Origin: Vreelandella sedimenti
GTDB taxonomy: Bacteria; Pseudomonadota; Gammaproteobacteria; Pseudomonadales; Halomonadaceae
Direction: 5' to 3'
Assembly: GCF_013416325.1 (NCBI RefSeq)
Contig: NZ_JACCGK010000015.1
Span: 1 to 54,989, forward strand
DNA length: 54,989 nucleotides
Positions 8,333-17,537 of this stretch are shown here, one piece after another (the stretch's first letter is position 1; the number at the start of each line of letters is the position of its first letter). Below the pieces are notes generated by a model, which was given only the letters and a program-made list of their open reading frames with translations, was not told the origin of the DNA and did not search any database. A program made the position numbers and the translations under genes.

Positions 8333-8851
8333 CTACAGCACCTTACGGTCTTCAACTTTACTGTGTTCGGTACCTGGCGGTAACGGATGGCCTTTGGCTA
8401 ATTCTGCACGGGTAGCTTCGCGTACGTCTAAAATGGTTACTTTATAGTTCAGCGTGCGCCCGGCCAGGGGGTGATTGGTATCGACGGTAACGCGGTCGCC
8501 ATCGACTTCCAGTACCGTAACAATTTGCGGCCCGGCTTCGCCCTCAGTTTGAAAACGGCTGCCCGGGTCCAACTCAGCGTTACCAAATGAGCCACGGCTG
8601 ACTTCTTGAACCAAATCTTCGTTACGCACACCGTAGGCATCAGCAGGCATTAGTTGAACGCTGAGTTCGGCGCCAACGGTTTGACCTGCTAGCGCACTCT
8701 CCAACCCTGGCACGATATTGTCGTGGCCATGCAAGTACTCTAACGGCTTATTGCGCGCTTGGGAGTCATCCAATACCTGCTTGCTGCCATCGTTGAGCAC
8801 GTCGCTGAGGACATAGTGCAAGGTAACTACCTGATGCGCCGTAATCGACAT
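8333..8851 (-). CDS. FKBP-type peptidyl-prolyl isomerase, SlyD-like
   Basis: Starting at ATG 8851 (MSITAHQVVTLHY, with GGAGAG upstream), this 172-residue protein carries the SlyD arrangement: an FKBP core split by an insert-in-flap chaperone domain. The LEYLHGHDNIVPGLESAL segment and NHPLAGRTLNY close the fold. SlyD proteins speed proline isomerisation and help fold proteins; some also bind nickel. The C-terminal tail here is short and lacks the long His-rich metal-binding region of E. coli SlyD. It is transcribed divergently from the AmpG-like transporter. Confidence 0.9.
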   Translation of the reverse strand: MSITAHQVVTLHYVLSDVLNDGSKQVLDDSQARNKPLEYLHGHDNIVPGLESALAGQTVGAELSVQLMPADAYGVRNEDLVQEVSRGSFGNAELDPGSRFQTEGEAGPQIVTVLEVDGDRVTVDTNHPLAGRTLNYKVTILDVREATRAELAKGHPLPPGTEHSKVEDRKVL

Positions 8852-8965
8852 GGAAAACTCCTCTCCGGTAAGCTGTCGGTTTTGTGATAGAACTTTGGAA
8901 TAGAAACACTGCTTCAGTTTATCACTTGGCCGTTGCCAGCGTCTTTCCACCAGGAGTAGCGTTTA

Positions 8966-10327
8966 ATGTTAAACCCCACCCCCCAGCGCAGTTGGCTTGC
9001 CGCGCTGGCGATTTATTGTCGTGCACCCGTTATTACCATGCTGTTTTTGGGGTTTTCTGCAGGCTTGCCCTTTTTATTAGTGTTTTCAACGCTCTCCGCC
9101 TGGCTGCGTAGCGACGGCGTGGAGGTAGCGGCCATTGGCTTTTTTGCCTGGATTGGCATGCTCTACTCGATCAAGTTTTTCTGGGCGCCGGTGGTCGACC
9201 GGTTAGCGCTCCCGATTTTGACCCGCGCCTTCGGCCAGCGCCGCGGCTGGATGCTGTTAGCCCAGGGGTTGATCGTTTCAGGGTTAGTGGGGCTGGCCAG
9301 TTTGAGCCCAGTGGGTAATCTCGGCTGGGTGGCCCTCTTTGCACTGCTGGTGGCGTTTGGTTCAGCGACGCAGGATATCGCTATCGATGCCTATCGCATT
9401 GAGTCCGCCGATGACGATGTCCAGGCCGCCATGGCCTCGACCTATATTATTGGCTATCGCGGTGGCTTACTTGCTGCCGGCGCAGGTGCGCTGTATATCG
9501 CGGCGTCTGCCTCTTGGGATGTGGCCTACCTGAGCATGGCGGCACTAATGGGTATTGGCGTTCTCACCGTGCTGCTGCGCCCTGAACCTAAGCGCGCCTC
9601 GCTTTCTATTCAACTTATCCATGAACCTAAGGTCCGGGCGTTTATTCGCGCCAGCCGCGGTAAGCCCAAACTGTTACGCCGCCTGGGTGCCTGGAGCATT
9701 GGTGCGCTCGTCTGTCCGTTTACCGACTTTTTTCGCCGCTATGGAGTGAAAGCGCTGTGGATTTTGGTGTTTATTGCCGTATTTAGAATCAGCGATTTGG
9801 CCATGGCCTCCATGGCCAACCCGCTGTATATCGACCTGGGCTTTTCGCTGGCAGAGATTGCTAACGTGACCAATATATTCGGCATTGCGATGAGCATTAC
9901 CGGTGGAATTCTAGGCGGGCTATGCGTGGCGCGCTACGGCATTGGCCCGCTGCTGATCTTCGGCGCGGGGTTGGTGATGGTGACTAACCTGCTGTTTGCC
10001 GTGCTTGCCGTGGTGGGTAATCAGTTGCCCATGCTGGTGGTGACGATTATCGGCGATAATCTTGCCAACGGCTTAGCCAGTGCGGTGTTTATCGCCTTTC
10101 TTTCCAGTCTCACATCACGCGCCTATACTGCAACGCAGTACGCGCTGTTCTCATCACTAATGACGCTGCCAGGAAAGTTTTTGAGCGGTTTTGGTGGGCT
10201 GGTCGTAACCTCTCAGGGCTACCCAAGCTTCTTTGTCATCGCAACGTTACTGGGCCTTCCCGCCATTATCTTGGCAATTTGGATCAGTCGAGACAAGCAG
10301 CTAGTGCCTACCCCCAAGCCTGCTTAA
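8966..10327 (+). CDS. AmpG-family MFS permease
   Basis: This 453-residue protein has about twelve to fourteen membrane segments of the major facilitator superfamily. AmpG features are present: GLPFLLVFSTLSAWLR near residue 28, then SIKFFWAPVVD and SATQDIAIDAYRIE. AmpG imports anhydro-muropeptides released from the cell wall for recycling and can thereby signal beta-lactamase induction. The start is supported by a GGAG site nine bases upstream. It stands alone between SlyD and a convergent SEC-C gene; the substrate is inferred from family only. Confidence 0.85.
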   Translation: MLNPTPQRSWLAALAIYCRAPVITMLFLGFSAGLPFLLVFSTLSAWLRSDGVEVAAIGFFAWIGMLYSIKFFWAPVVDRLALPILTRAFGQRRGWMLLAQGLIVSGLVGLASLSPVGNLGWVALFALLVAFGSATQDIAIDAYRIESADDDVQAAMASTYIIGYRGGLLAAGAGALYIAASASWDVAYLSMAALMGIGVLTVLLRPEPKRASLSIQLIHEPKVRAFIRASRGKPKLLRRLGAWSIGALVCPFTDFFRRYGVKALWILVFIAVFRISDLAMASMANPLYIDLGFSLAEIANVTNIFGIAMSITGGILGGLCVARYGIGPLLIFGAGLVMVTNLLFAVLAVVGNQLPMLVVTIIGDNLANGLASAVFIAFLSSLTSRAYTATQYALFSSLMTLPGKFLSGFGGLVVTSQGYPSFFVIATLLGLPAIILAIWISRDKQLVPTPKPA

Positions 10328-10335
10328 ACAGGCTT
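10316..10335. terminator. Convergent-gene hairpin
   Basis: A perfect 7-bp inverted repeat (AAGCCTG, 6-base loop, CAGGCTT) overlaps the stop of the AmpG-like gene and lies just before the stop of the convergent SEC-C gene. It lacks a clear T-run in either direction, so terminator function is only likely. Confidence 0.4.
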
Positions 10336-10346
10336 GAAGGTTTAGG

Positions 10347-12176
10347 CTAGCGGTGTGTTTCGAGCCAGTCCAAGGCCCCTGGCGTAGTCCGCCACTGATC
10401 GCGCATCAAGGTGCGGTACTGCCACGCTTCCGCCCGGGAGCCGGGGTCAACCTGACCATCGGGGTGAGGCATGGAAGGCCGCGGACTATCTGCACAAATT
10501 AGCTCTAACGCGTAGCGGTTATGGCCAAGCACATCGCCTAGCGCCGCTTCTGCCGCCTCGCGCTGCTCTAACCGATAGAGTGCCAGGGCTTTACCCATTA
10601 AAAGCCCCAACACCAATGAGCCGTCGTCGTCATTCTCTTCCGCAAGTGCCAACGCTTCCTCGTTGCGATCATCGCGCAGCAACTGGTCAAGTACCAGCTC
10701 CCGCAGCCCTAAGCTATCTTCCTGGTCGATCAGCAGTAGCTCTTCGGCCAACTCGCGGGAGTGCTGACGCGCGCCGCGCTCCATGCCGACCACCAGCGCT
10801 AGCCCTGTGCGTAGCAACATGGCGTTGTTGGCATCGTCCCAGCACAAGTTGCCGTCGCCTTCAGCGCGGGCTTGTTCCAACCAGCGCGAGAGGCGAAGCG
10901 CCAGTGGCTCCAGTAGGCTTGGGGCCATCCACGGCAGGCTGCCAAAGCGGCTGGTGAGCGCCAACGTTAAGTCCTGCACTACCTGTGGGGCGTCCAGCCA
11001 CTCAGGATGTGCACAGAGTGCCGACATCCACTCAATGGCGTTGCCCCAGGGATCATCGCGGAAGCCCAACGCTACGTCTTCATCAACCAACACCTGAAAC
11101 TGCTCATGCCAAGCGGCAAACAAGGTCTCTTCACGAGCACTGGTGTTATATAGCAATCGCCCACTTTCAGGGTCAGCGCTCACATCGATTTTGGGGGCAA
11201 TGGGCAGCGCGGCCAGCAATGCCTGAAGCGCTACCAGCGGCGTTGCCAGATCCTCTTCCGCACTAAGCAACTGATCGGCAAGCGTCGCACCGGGGTTATC
11301 CGCCAACGCGGCTAAAAAATCCAGCTGATCTTCATCCAGGTCACCCTGGCGAACCAGGCGACGATACCAGAAGTTGGCGCGCTCTTTGGCTTCCTGTTCA
11401 TGCCCTTCATGCAGCAATAGCATGGCTTCGATGTAGGCCAAGGTAGGCGAATCGGGTAGCGCCTGCTGAGCTTTCACAAAGGCACCACGAGCACTATCCA
11501 AATCATCGTTATCCAAGTGCATCAGGCATAAACGCTCAAGAGCCACGCCGCGCAAAAACAGCGGCCCCCGTTCCATTACATCATCAAGCAGGTCAGCACG
11601 TTTACGGCTAAAGCCGCGCTCTTGATAAATATCCAAAAGGATTTCAAAGGCGGGTTCGGCCTGTTCGGGCAGTCGTGACCAATCGCTGCCATCGAACAGC
11701 GATTCAAGGATTTGCATAGCGCGGCCCGTCTGGCCGCTTTCAGCAGCAATCAACCCGGCTTCCAGTAGCGCTTGAGCCGGAGCCTGTTGGCTATCCAACG
11801 CGGCTTTCAGGGTCGCGCCCTTCCATTCGCGCAGCGAGAGCATCCACATCATCTGATCGGGAATCTCGGTAGGGAACTCAACCTGATAGCAACACTGCTT
11901 GAATTTGCGCCCTGAGTCGCACCAGCAGGGTTCATTACGCCCTGGCGTGGCGAGGGGCTCACAGGCGAAGTCGAGCCGCTCTAGTGGTGTTTGCGACCAC
12001 AGCACTGGCGCCAGCGCTTGGGCCATGGCCACATCGCCTTCAAATGAATCCGCGCCTTTGGCGCGCACCCAGGTCATAAAATCCGGATAGTGTTCTTGTT
12101 GCCTGATTGCCGAGAGTGCCCCGGAGGCGAATCCCAGCAGCTGATCGACCCATACCGCCAGCATTGCCGTCTCCAT
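10347..12176 (-). CDS. SEC-C motif and TPR-like helical-repeat protein
   Basis: From ATG 12176 the product is 609 residues; an upstream start at 12254 would add a low-complexity leader. A C-x-C-x8-C-C zinc-binding SEC-C motif (PCWCDSGRKFKQCC) occurs near residues 85-98. The remainder is long alpha-helical repeat sequence of TPR type (RGAFVKAQQALPDSPTLAY). SEC-C motifs occur in SecA and in many proteins of unknown role. The stand-alone orientation and size are like other proteobacterial 'SEC-C metal-binding' proteins. Function unknown. Confidence 0.75.
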   Translation of the reverse strand: METAMLAVWVDQLLGFASGALSAIRQQEHYPDFMTWVRAKGADSFEGDVAMAQALAPVLWSQTPLERLDFACEPLATPGRNEPCWCDSGRKFKQCCYQVEFPTEIPDQMMWMLSLREWKGATLKAALDSQQAPAQALLEAGLIAAESGQTGRAMQILESLFDGSDWSRLPEQAEPAFEILLDIYQERGFSRKRADLLDDVMERGPLFLRGVALERLCLMHLDNDDLDSARGAFVKAQQALPDSPTLAYIEAMLLLHEGHEQEAKERANFWYRRLVRQGDLDEDQLDFLAALADNPGATLADQLLSAEEDLATPLVALQALLAALPIAPKIDVSADPESGRLLYNTSAREETLFAAWHEQFQVLVDEDVALGFRDDPWGNAIEWMSALCAHPEWLDAPQVVQDLTLALTSRFGSLPWMAPSLLEPLALRLSRWLEQARAEGDGNLCWDDANNAMLLRTGLALVVGMERGARQHSRELAEELLLIDQEDSLGLRELVLDQLLRDDRNEEALALAEENDDDGSLVLGLLMGKALALYRLEQREAAEAALGDVLGHNRYALELICADSPRPSMPHPDGQVDPGSRAEAWQYRTLMRDQWRTTPGALDWLETHR

Positions 12177-12301
12177 GTTGTGACAGGATGGCTTGTTAAA
12201 CGATGTCGTGTTCAACGATATCGAATTAAACAATGACCTGTTTAAAAGCGGCATAGTTTAGCATGAAGGCCGACATGGTCGCAGTGGCAATCGGTTGATC
12301 A

Positions 12302-13567
12302 TTAATAGGCTCGTTGTAATAGCGGAAGCGTGCGCTCGTGCATATTCAGTCGCGCGCCCAAACGCACTAAATTCCAATAGTGGCCGTTCAGCGCCCGGGA
12401 AAGCAGCAGCGTTTCTGCAGGAGGCTGTAGGCGATCCATCGCCGCCCACACTTTAGGGGTTAGCTCGCGCAGACGACGGTGCACCCGCACATCGCTGAAA
12501 TCCTGCTCGCCTGGCTCAAACAGTGGCGCGATACATTCAGCGGATTCACGATAGAGCGCCAACGGTGCGCCCTGCCCCTGGCGGCCACCCATTTGCATCA
12601 AGGCTTCGTCCATCCCCATGGGGTCATGCTTCAAGGTGGCATCCAACAGTTGCATCATCGCCCTTATGCGCGCATCGGGGACCGCAATTACCGCGCCCAA
12701 ATCGTAAATCACCAGTCGCCCTTGGGCATCGGCGGCGAAATTACCCGCGTGGGGGTCGGCGTGTAGTTCGCCGTAGGCAAACAGCTCTTGGGTAATCCAG
12801 TCCGCTAATGTCTTGGCAATGCCCTGGCGCGTCGCGTCATCTGCCTCGGCTAATTCGCGCAATGGCGTTCCTTCCACGTAGCGCATCACCAGGACATGGG
12901 GGCCGGAGAGCGCTGGCAAAGGCTCGGGAATCATTAGCCGTGGATCATCCTTATAGCGCTCACGGTAACGGGCCAACGCAGCAGCTTCGGCGTGATAATC
13001 CAGTTCCCCACGCAGGCTTTCGGCGAGCTCTTCAAACAGCGCGTCCAAGCGCGCCTGGGGCACTTTAAACCAGCGGCCTAAACGCATAATGCGTCGCACC
13101 TGGATTAAATCGCTCTCCAAAACCTCAGCAAGGCCGGGGTACTGCACCTTGAGCACGACCGTTTCTCCCTCATGGGTGGTCGCGCGGTGAACCTGCCCCA
13201 TAGAGGCGCTGGCAAAGGGGCGCTCCTCGACTTCGCTGAAATAGTGGTCAATGTCGCCGTACTGCTGAACCAGCGCTTCATGAATACGTGGCCAGGGCAT
13301 CGGTGCGGCCTGGCGCTGCAGGCGGCCAAGCTCCTCGGCGAGATCGGGAGGCAACAGGTCGTCCCACTGGGACATAATTTGGGCAAGCTTCATAGCTGGG
13401 CCTTTAAGCTCTGAAAGCCCCTCAAACAGCGCTTCGCCCAGGGCTCGCCAATCCGCTTGGCCACCTAAACGGGTTTTCAGCAGCGCTCCACCGGTGCGTG
13501 CACCCAATCCCATTAAACGTCGTGTTCTGCCTCGATCACGCATTTGCTGTCTCTCCTGGTTACTCAA
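12302..13567 (-). CDS. ABC1/AarF/UbiB-family atypical kinase
   Basis: This 421-residue protein has the ADCK/UbiB hallmarks: the N-terminal K-L-A-Q motif (KLAQIMSQWDDLLPP, standing where KxGQ is usual), an Ala-rich loop ASMGQVHRA in place of a glycine-rich loop, ELDYHAEAA, the catalytic HADPHAGNF, and YDLGA in the DFG position. Members act as ATPases or kinases in ubiquinone biosynthesis and lipid homeostasis. At 421 residues without C-terminal membrane helices, it is shorter than true UbiB (about 540), so it is probably the shorter AarF-like paralogue. An AT-rich divergent region separates it from topB. Confidence 0.88.
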   Translation of the reverse strand: MSNQERQQMRDRGRTRRLMGLGARTGGALLKTRLGGQADWRALGEALFEGLSELKGPAMKLAQIMSQWDDLLPPDLAEELGRLQRQAAPMPWPRIHEALVQQYGDIDHYFSEVEERPFASASMGQVHRATTHEGETVVLKVQYPGLAEVLESDLIQVRRIMRLGRWFKVPQARLDALFEELAESLRGELDYHAEAAALARYRERYKDDPRLMIPEPLPALSGPHVLVMRYVEGTPLRELAEADDATRQGIAKTLADWITQELFAYGELHADPHAGNFAADAQGRLVIYDLGAVIAVPDARIRAMMQLLDATLKHDPMGMDEALMQMGGRQGQGAPLALYRESAECIAPLFEPGEQDFSDVRVHRRLRELTPKVWAAMDRLQPPAETLLLSRALNGHYWNLVRLGARLNMHERTLPLLQRAY

Positions 13568-13733
13568 CTCACCACTTAACTAAGCCGAATTATTTATACA
13601 AAATATATACAATAAAAATATTTTGGAAATAGTTGGCATCACTATACATCCCCCTACGACTCCTTGCTCTATATAGATCAATGGGTCTGCTACCATAGGC
13701 GCCATCAAAGGATACGATGAAGGCTTCGCTGCT

Positions 13734-15656
13734 ATGCGCCTGATAATTGCCGAAAAACCCAGCCTCGCCCAAGCCATTGCCGAGGCGTTACCGGGCACTA
13801 GCAAACGCCAGGAGGGCGCGGTGCTATGTGGCGACACCACGGTCACTTGGTGCCTAGGGCACTTATTAGAACAAGCGCCACCGGAAGCCTATGACCCCGC
13901 TGACAAACAGTGGCGGCTGGATCGGCTCCCTATTGTGCCGCAGCAGTGGAAACTCATGCCACGCCCCAAGGCGCGTGGGCAGCTCGCGGTGATCCGCAAG
14001 CTGATCAAACAAGCAACGGATGTGGTTCACGCGGGTGACCCTGACCGCGAAGGTCAGCTGCTGGTGCAGGAAGTGATCGAATATATGAAGTATCGCGGCC
14101 CGGTACAGCGGCTGCTGATCAGCGACCTTAATAAACCTGCAGTGAGCCGGGCGCTTGCCAAGTTGCGCTCCAACGCCGAATACCAGCCGCTGTTTCAGGC
14201 AGCCCAGGCCCGCTCTCGCGCCGACTGGCTGTATGGCATTAACCTAACCCGCGCCTGGACACTCACCGGCCGACAAGCGGGGCACGACGGTGTGCTTTCT
14301 GTCGGTCGTGTGCAAACCCCGGTACTGGGATTAATCGTGCGCCGTGATAACGCCATCCGTGACTTTGTGCCCCATCCGTTTTATCCGCTATGGGTGGATC
14401 TCAAGGTTGCCCAGGGTCAACTGCGCGCCTGGTGGGCGCCCAAAGAACACCACCCCCTCGATGATCAAGGCCGCTTGATTGACCGCAGGCACGCCGATGC
14501 CCTGGCGGCTCAGTTACCCGGCGCATCAGGGCAACTCACCAAGCTCGACCAGCAGGAGAAACGTCAAGCACCGCCTCTGCCCTACTCGCTCTCTGCCTTG
14601 CAAGTGGATGCCGCCCGCCGTCACGGGCTTTCCGCGCAGATGGTGCTGGATATTTGTCAGCGGCTTTATGAGCGCCACAAGCTGATCACCTACCCGCGCT
14701 CTGATTGCCGCTACCTACCCGAGGAGCATCTTCAGCTTGCCCAGCGCAGCCTGACCAGTGCTTGCCAAAACGATGATGCGCTTCAGCAGTGGCTGAATGG
14801 AGCAGACTTTACCCTACGCTCCAAGGCGTGGAACGATAAGCAGGTCGGTGCCCACCACGCGATCGCACCGACCGGAAAACCCGCGGATTTCAGCCAGCTC
14901 TCCGCTACCGAAGGCCATGTGTTTCGGTTGATCGTGCGCAACGTGATGGCGCAGTTCTACCGTCCGCTGCGCACCTTCGAAGTCAAAGCCGAATTTACAC
15001 TGCTTAATGAAGCCTTCCGCGCCCGCGGGCAAAGCATTCTCGACCCCGGCTGGAAACCGCTATTCACTACTCGGGATGAAACACCACCGCTGCCACCACT
15101 CACCCAAGGCGAGCCCTGCCAGGCGCTGGGCGCAGGCGTTGAGGAGAAGGAAACCCGCCCGCCGGAACCGTTCACCGATGCCAGCCTGATCAAGGCAATG
15201 ATGAACATTGGACGTTATGTGGATGATCCCAATGTTCGCCGAACTCTACGCGACACCGATGGCCTGGGCACCGAAGCCACCCGGGCGGGCATTATCGAAA
15301 CCCTGGTACAGCGCGGCTACCTGGTACGCCAGCACAAAGCCCTGCGCGCCACCAAGCTTGGCACTGCCCTAATCGCCGCCCTGCCCAGTGCCGTAAGCAC
15401 ACCTGAGAGCACCGCGCTATGGGAGCAGCGGCTACGGGCGATTTCCGAACAGCAGGACGACCCTGGCGCGTTTCAGCAGGCGCTGCTGGATGACCTGCGC
15501 GGATTACTCACCCACAGCAATGCAGAAAAGCTTAGGCAGAGCCTGCAAACCGCCCAGGGTGAGGCCGGTGGCCCGGCGAAACGCACGGGTAAGCCGAGAA
15601 AGAGCTATGCGAGAAGGAAAAGCCCCAGTGGAAGAGAGAAGGCTTCCAACAAATAA
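13734..15656 (+). CDS. topB: DNA topoisomerase III
   Basis: This 640-residue type IA topoisomerase begins with the TOPRIM strand LIIAEKPSLAQAIAEALPG. The DPDREGQ acidic motif follows, and the active-site tyrosine lies in LITYPRSDCRYLP at about residue 320. It nicks and passes single strands to decatenate replication or recombination intermediates. Length and motif order match E. coli TopB, with a short basic C-terminal tail (RKSYARRKSPSGREK). It is preceded by a low-G+C promoter region (about 13580-13730) shared with the divergent AarF gene. Confidence 0.95.
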   Translation: MRLIIAEKPSLAQAIAEALPGTSKRQEGAVLCGDTTVTWCLGHLLEQAPPEAYDPADKQWRLDRLPIVPQQWKLMPRPKARGQLAVIRKLIKQATDVVHAGDPDREGQLLVQEVIEYMKYRGPVQRLLISDLNKPAVSRALAKLRSNAEYQPLFQAAQARSRADWLYGINLTRAWTLTGRQAGHDGVLSVGRVQTPVLGLIVRRDNAIRDFVPHPFYPLWVDLKVAQGQLRAWWAPKEHHPLDDQGRLIDRRHADALAAQLPGASGQLTKLDQQEKRQAPPLPYSLSALQVDAARRHGLSAQMVLDICQRLYERHKLITYPRSDCRYLPEEHLQLAQRSLTSACQNDDALQQWLNGADFTLRSKAWNDKQVGAHHAIAPTGKPADFSQLSATEGHVFRLIVRNVMAQFYRPLRTFEVKAEFTLLNEAFRARGQSILDPGWKPLFTTRDETPPLPPLTQGEPCQALGAGVEEKETRPPEPFTDASLIKAMMNIGRYVDDPNVRRTLRDTDGLGTEATRAGIIETLVQRGYLVRQHKALRATKLGTALIAALPSAVSTPESTALWEQRLRAISEQQDDPGAFQQALLDDLRGLLTHSNAEKLRQSLQTAQGEAGGPAKRTGKPRKSYARRKSPSGREKASNK

Positions 15657-15764
15657 TAATTATACCGTCTGGGTGTAGTTCCCTGATTATAAAAAGGCGA
15701 GGCCTTACCAGAGGATTTAACTCTCTGTTCATTCACGCCCTCTAGTTTTTGCATTCGGCTGCCA

Positions 15765-16280
15765 TCAAATATCGGTATTATCTTCGTCATCGCCCAAGGA
15801 CGAAGACTTTTTCTTGCTGATTGAACCGGAAAAGAAAGGCACTACATAGAGGACTACCCAGGCCAGCAGCGTACACAAAACCGCCGTCTGCTCGCGTCCT
15901 AGGCCTACGGCTATGCCAATTGCCGCCGTCAACCAAACCCCTGCCGCCGTGGTAAGCCCTGACGTACCTTTTTCATCTTTTCGGGTGATGATGGTGCCAG
16001 CACAAAGAAAACCGATGCCAGCAATAACGCCTTGGATGACCCGGCTCATTTCCGCATCAGAGATACCCGTTTGCTGAGGTATAAATATAAACAAAGCCGC
16101 CCCCATACAAACCAGCATATGGGTGCGTATTCCAGCGGCCTTGCCTCTCTGTTCTCGCTCGAGCCCCAATAGACCGCCTAGTACAGCCGCCAACAGCAAG
16201 CGAATCACAACAATAATGAATTCACTCAGGTCATTAAAATCCGAAAACTCGGATATTATAGTATTAATAATTACTTCCAT
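15765..16280 (-). CDS. MgtC/SapB-family membrane protein
   Basis: This 171-residue protein has about five membrane helices and the MgtC signature LLGLEREQRGKAAGIRTHMLV, followed by GFLCAGTIITR and GLTTAAGVWLTAAIG. It lacks the long C-terminal ACT-like domain of Salmonella MgtC, so it is the short SapB type. MgtC proteins help cells adapt to low magnesium and acid, and in some species inhibit the F-type ATP synthase. The region upstream (16340-16460) is highly structured and M-box-like, which fits magnesium control. Confidence 0.88.
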   Translation of the reverse strand: MEVIINTIISEFSDFNDLSEFIIVVIRLLLAAVLGGLLGLEREQRGKAAGIRTHMLVCMGAALFIFIPQQTGISDAEMSRVIQGVIAGIGFLCAGTIITRKDEKGTSGLTTAAGVWLTAAIGIAVGLGREQTAVLCTLLAWVVLYVVPFFSGSISKKKSSSLGDDEDNTDI

Positions 16281-16323
16281 CGTTTCGTTCCTTGACTGCC
16301 AGAGCGACGGCTCTTAAATACTA

Positions 16324-16336
16324 TGAGTTGAACTCA
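16324..16336. promoter_or_regulatory. Palindrome matching the LysR/azoreductase operators
   Basis: TGAGTTGAACTCA here is a near-perfect palindrome. Its reverse complement TGAGTTCAACTCA is identical to the site at 17510-17522, and it differs at two bases from the site at 17422-17434. It lies 44 bases before the mgtC start. This suggests that the nearby LysR regulator may also bind here. Confidence 0.4.
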
Positions 16337-16339
16337 GGG

Positions 16340-16460
16340 AAACAGCATTTCTCACCTGCAGTAGGACGAGCATCAGCTCGGAGCTTCACTTTAGAAGCTC
16401 CTTGAACAACAGCGAAGCTTCGAAGGTCATCCAGCAGCGTGGCCTGTTAACCAAGTCAGC
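16340..16460 (-). ncRNA. Structured mgtC leader, M-box (magnesium) riboswitch-like
   Basis: The minus strand upstream of mgtC contains GCTGATGCTCGTCCTA (16362-16377), close to the conserved M-box 3' segment, and ACGCTGCTGG (16431-16440), close to the M-box 5' core. A perfect GAGCTTC/GAAGCTC hairpin lies at 16381-16400 between them. M-box RNAs bind magnesium and control its transporters, and MgtC is a known type of target. The element is shorter than the classical M-box of about 160 bases, so this is a similarity read by eye, not a confirmed match. Confidence 0.42.
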
Positions 16461-16512
16461 AAGGTGGATGGGTAGCTTGCCTATAAGATAACGGTATAAA
16501 AGTTCTCCACTA

Positions 16513-17418
16513 TCAATTCATCAACGTACACAACCCACCCGGCACCGCCAACACCCAATCACTGATCGCTTGAATGGTTGGGTCATGCCGTCGGCTTTCT
16601 GGATAGACCAGAAAGAACGGTTTGCCCTCGAATTCCGGGCCAAAGGGCTGTACCAAGCGCCCTTCTTCCAACTCATCCTGAATCAACTGTCGGCTCATCA
16701 GCGCTACACCCTGCTCCCCAACGGCAGCCGAGATAGCGTGGGTCTCATCAGAAAAGACCAGCCCGGCACTCACGTCCAGCCCAGGCACCTTTGCCTCTTT
16801 CTGCCACGTCGCCCAATCCAGTGGTGATGATATGGCCCCCTGACTGCTGAAGTGAATCAATGGATGCAACGGTAGCTGTTCTACCTCGTGTAGACCCAGG
16901 CGTGGGCTACAGGTCGGGATAAAGGTGTTATCAAACAGCTTCTCGGCGACCAACCCTGGCCAACGGCCATCGCCATAGCGAATGGCAATGTCTGCCGTTA
17001 CCCCATCCAGCGGAACCGACTCATGCGAAGCATGAATACGCAGATCAATATCTGGATGGGAGTCACGCAGCATACACACCCAGGGCAGCAACCAGCGCAC
17101 CGCAACCGCTGGCGTTGTAGAGAGCGTAACGGTTTGGCGAACAGGTACAGCGCTTAGCCGCTCGACGACACTGCTGATGCTATCAAAGGCTGTTTCCAAC
17201 ACTTGCTGCAGCTCCCGGCCCTGAGGTGTCAGCTCCAATTGACGGGGTTTACGCAAAAACAGCGAAACGCCCAGTGCCTCTTCGAGTCCTCGGACTTGGT
17301 GGCTAATGGCAGTGGCAGTCACCGACAGCTCTTGTGCGGCCTGCTTAGCGCTTTCATGGCGGGCAGCCGCTTCAAAAGCACGAAGTGACGAAAGAGAGGG
17401 TAATCGGCGATGGCTCAT
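16513..17418 (-). CDS. LysR-family regulator, GcvA-like
   Basis: This 301-residue protein has an N-terminal winged helix (PSLSSLRAFEAAARHES, then AVSHQ-like ATAISHQVRGLEEALG) and a LysR substrate-binding domain of the GcvA/AmpR branch (ending near AISDWVLAV). It is transcribed divergently from an azoreductase-type flavoprotein. Two matching palindromes sit in the 119-base gap, one almost at its own start codon, the classical arrangement for self-repression and activation of the neighbour. The ligand is unknown. Confidence 0.9.
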   Translation of the reverse strand: MSHRRLPSLSSLRAFEAAARHESAKQAAQELSVTATAISHQVRGLEEALGVSLFLRKPRQLELTPQGRELQQVLETAFDSISSVVERLSAVPVRQTVTLSTTPAVAVRWLLPWVCMLRDSHPDIDLRIHASHESVPLDGVTADIAIRYGDGRWPGLVAEKLFDNTFIPTCSPRLGLHEVEQLPLHPLIHFSSQGAISSPLDWATWQKEAKVPGLDVSAGLVFSDETHAISAAVGEQGVALMSRQLIQDELEEGRLVQPFGPEFEGKPFFLVYPESRRHDPTIQAISDWVLAVPGGLCTLMN

Positions 17419-17420
17419 GA

Positions 17421-17523
17421 ATGAGTTTCACTCATCTATAGCTGCAAGAAAAGATCGTTTGTTCAGGCTGAAAGGCACAGCCTAAGCTAAGCCTGTTGTT
17501 AATCATAGATGAGTTCAACTCAG
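17421..17523. promoter_or_regulatory. Divergent promoter region with two LysR-type palindromes
   Basis: ATGAGTTTCACTCAT (17421-17435) and TGAGTTCAACTCA (17510-17522) are two copies of one palindrome, 88 bases apart, between the divergent LysR and azoreductase genes. The first lies beside the regulator's start codon and the second 15 bases before the azoreductase start. They are the likely operators of the LysR protein. Confidence 0.6.
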
Positions 17524-17537
17524 ATTAGGAGGCCACC

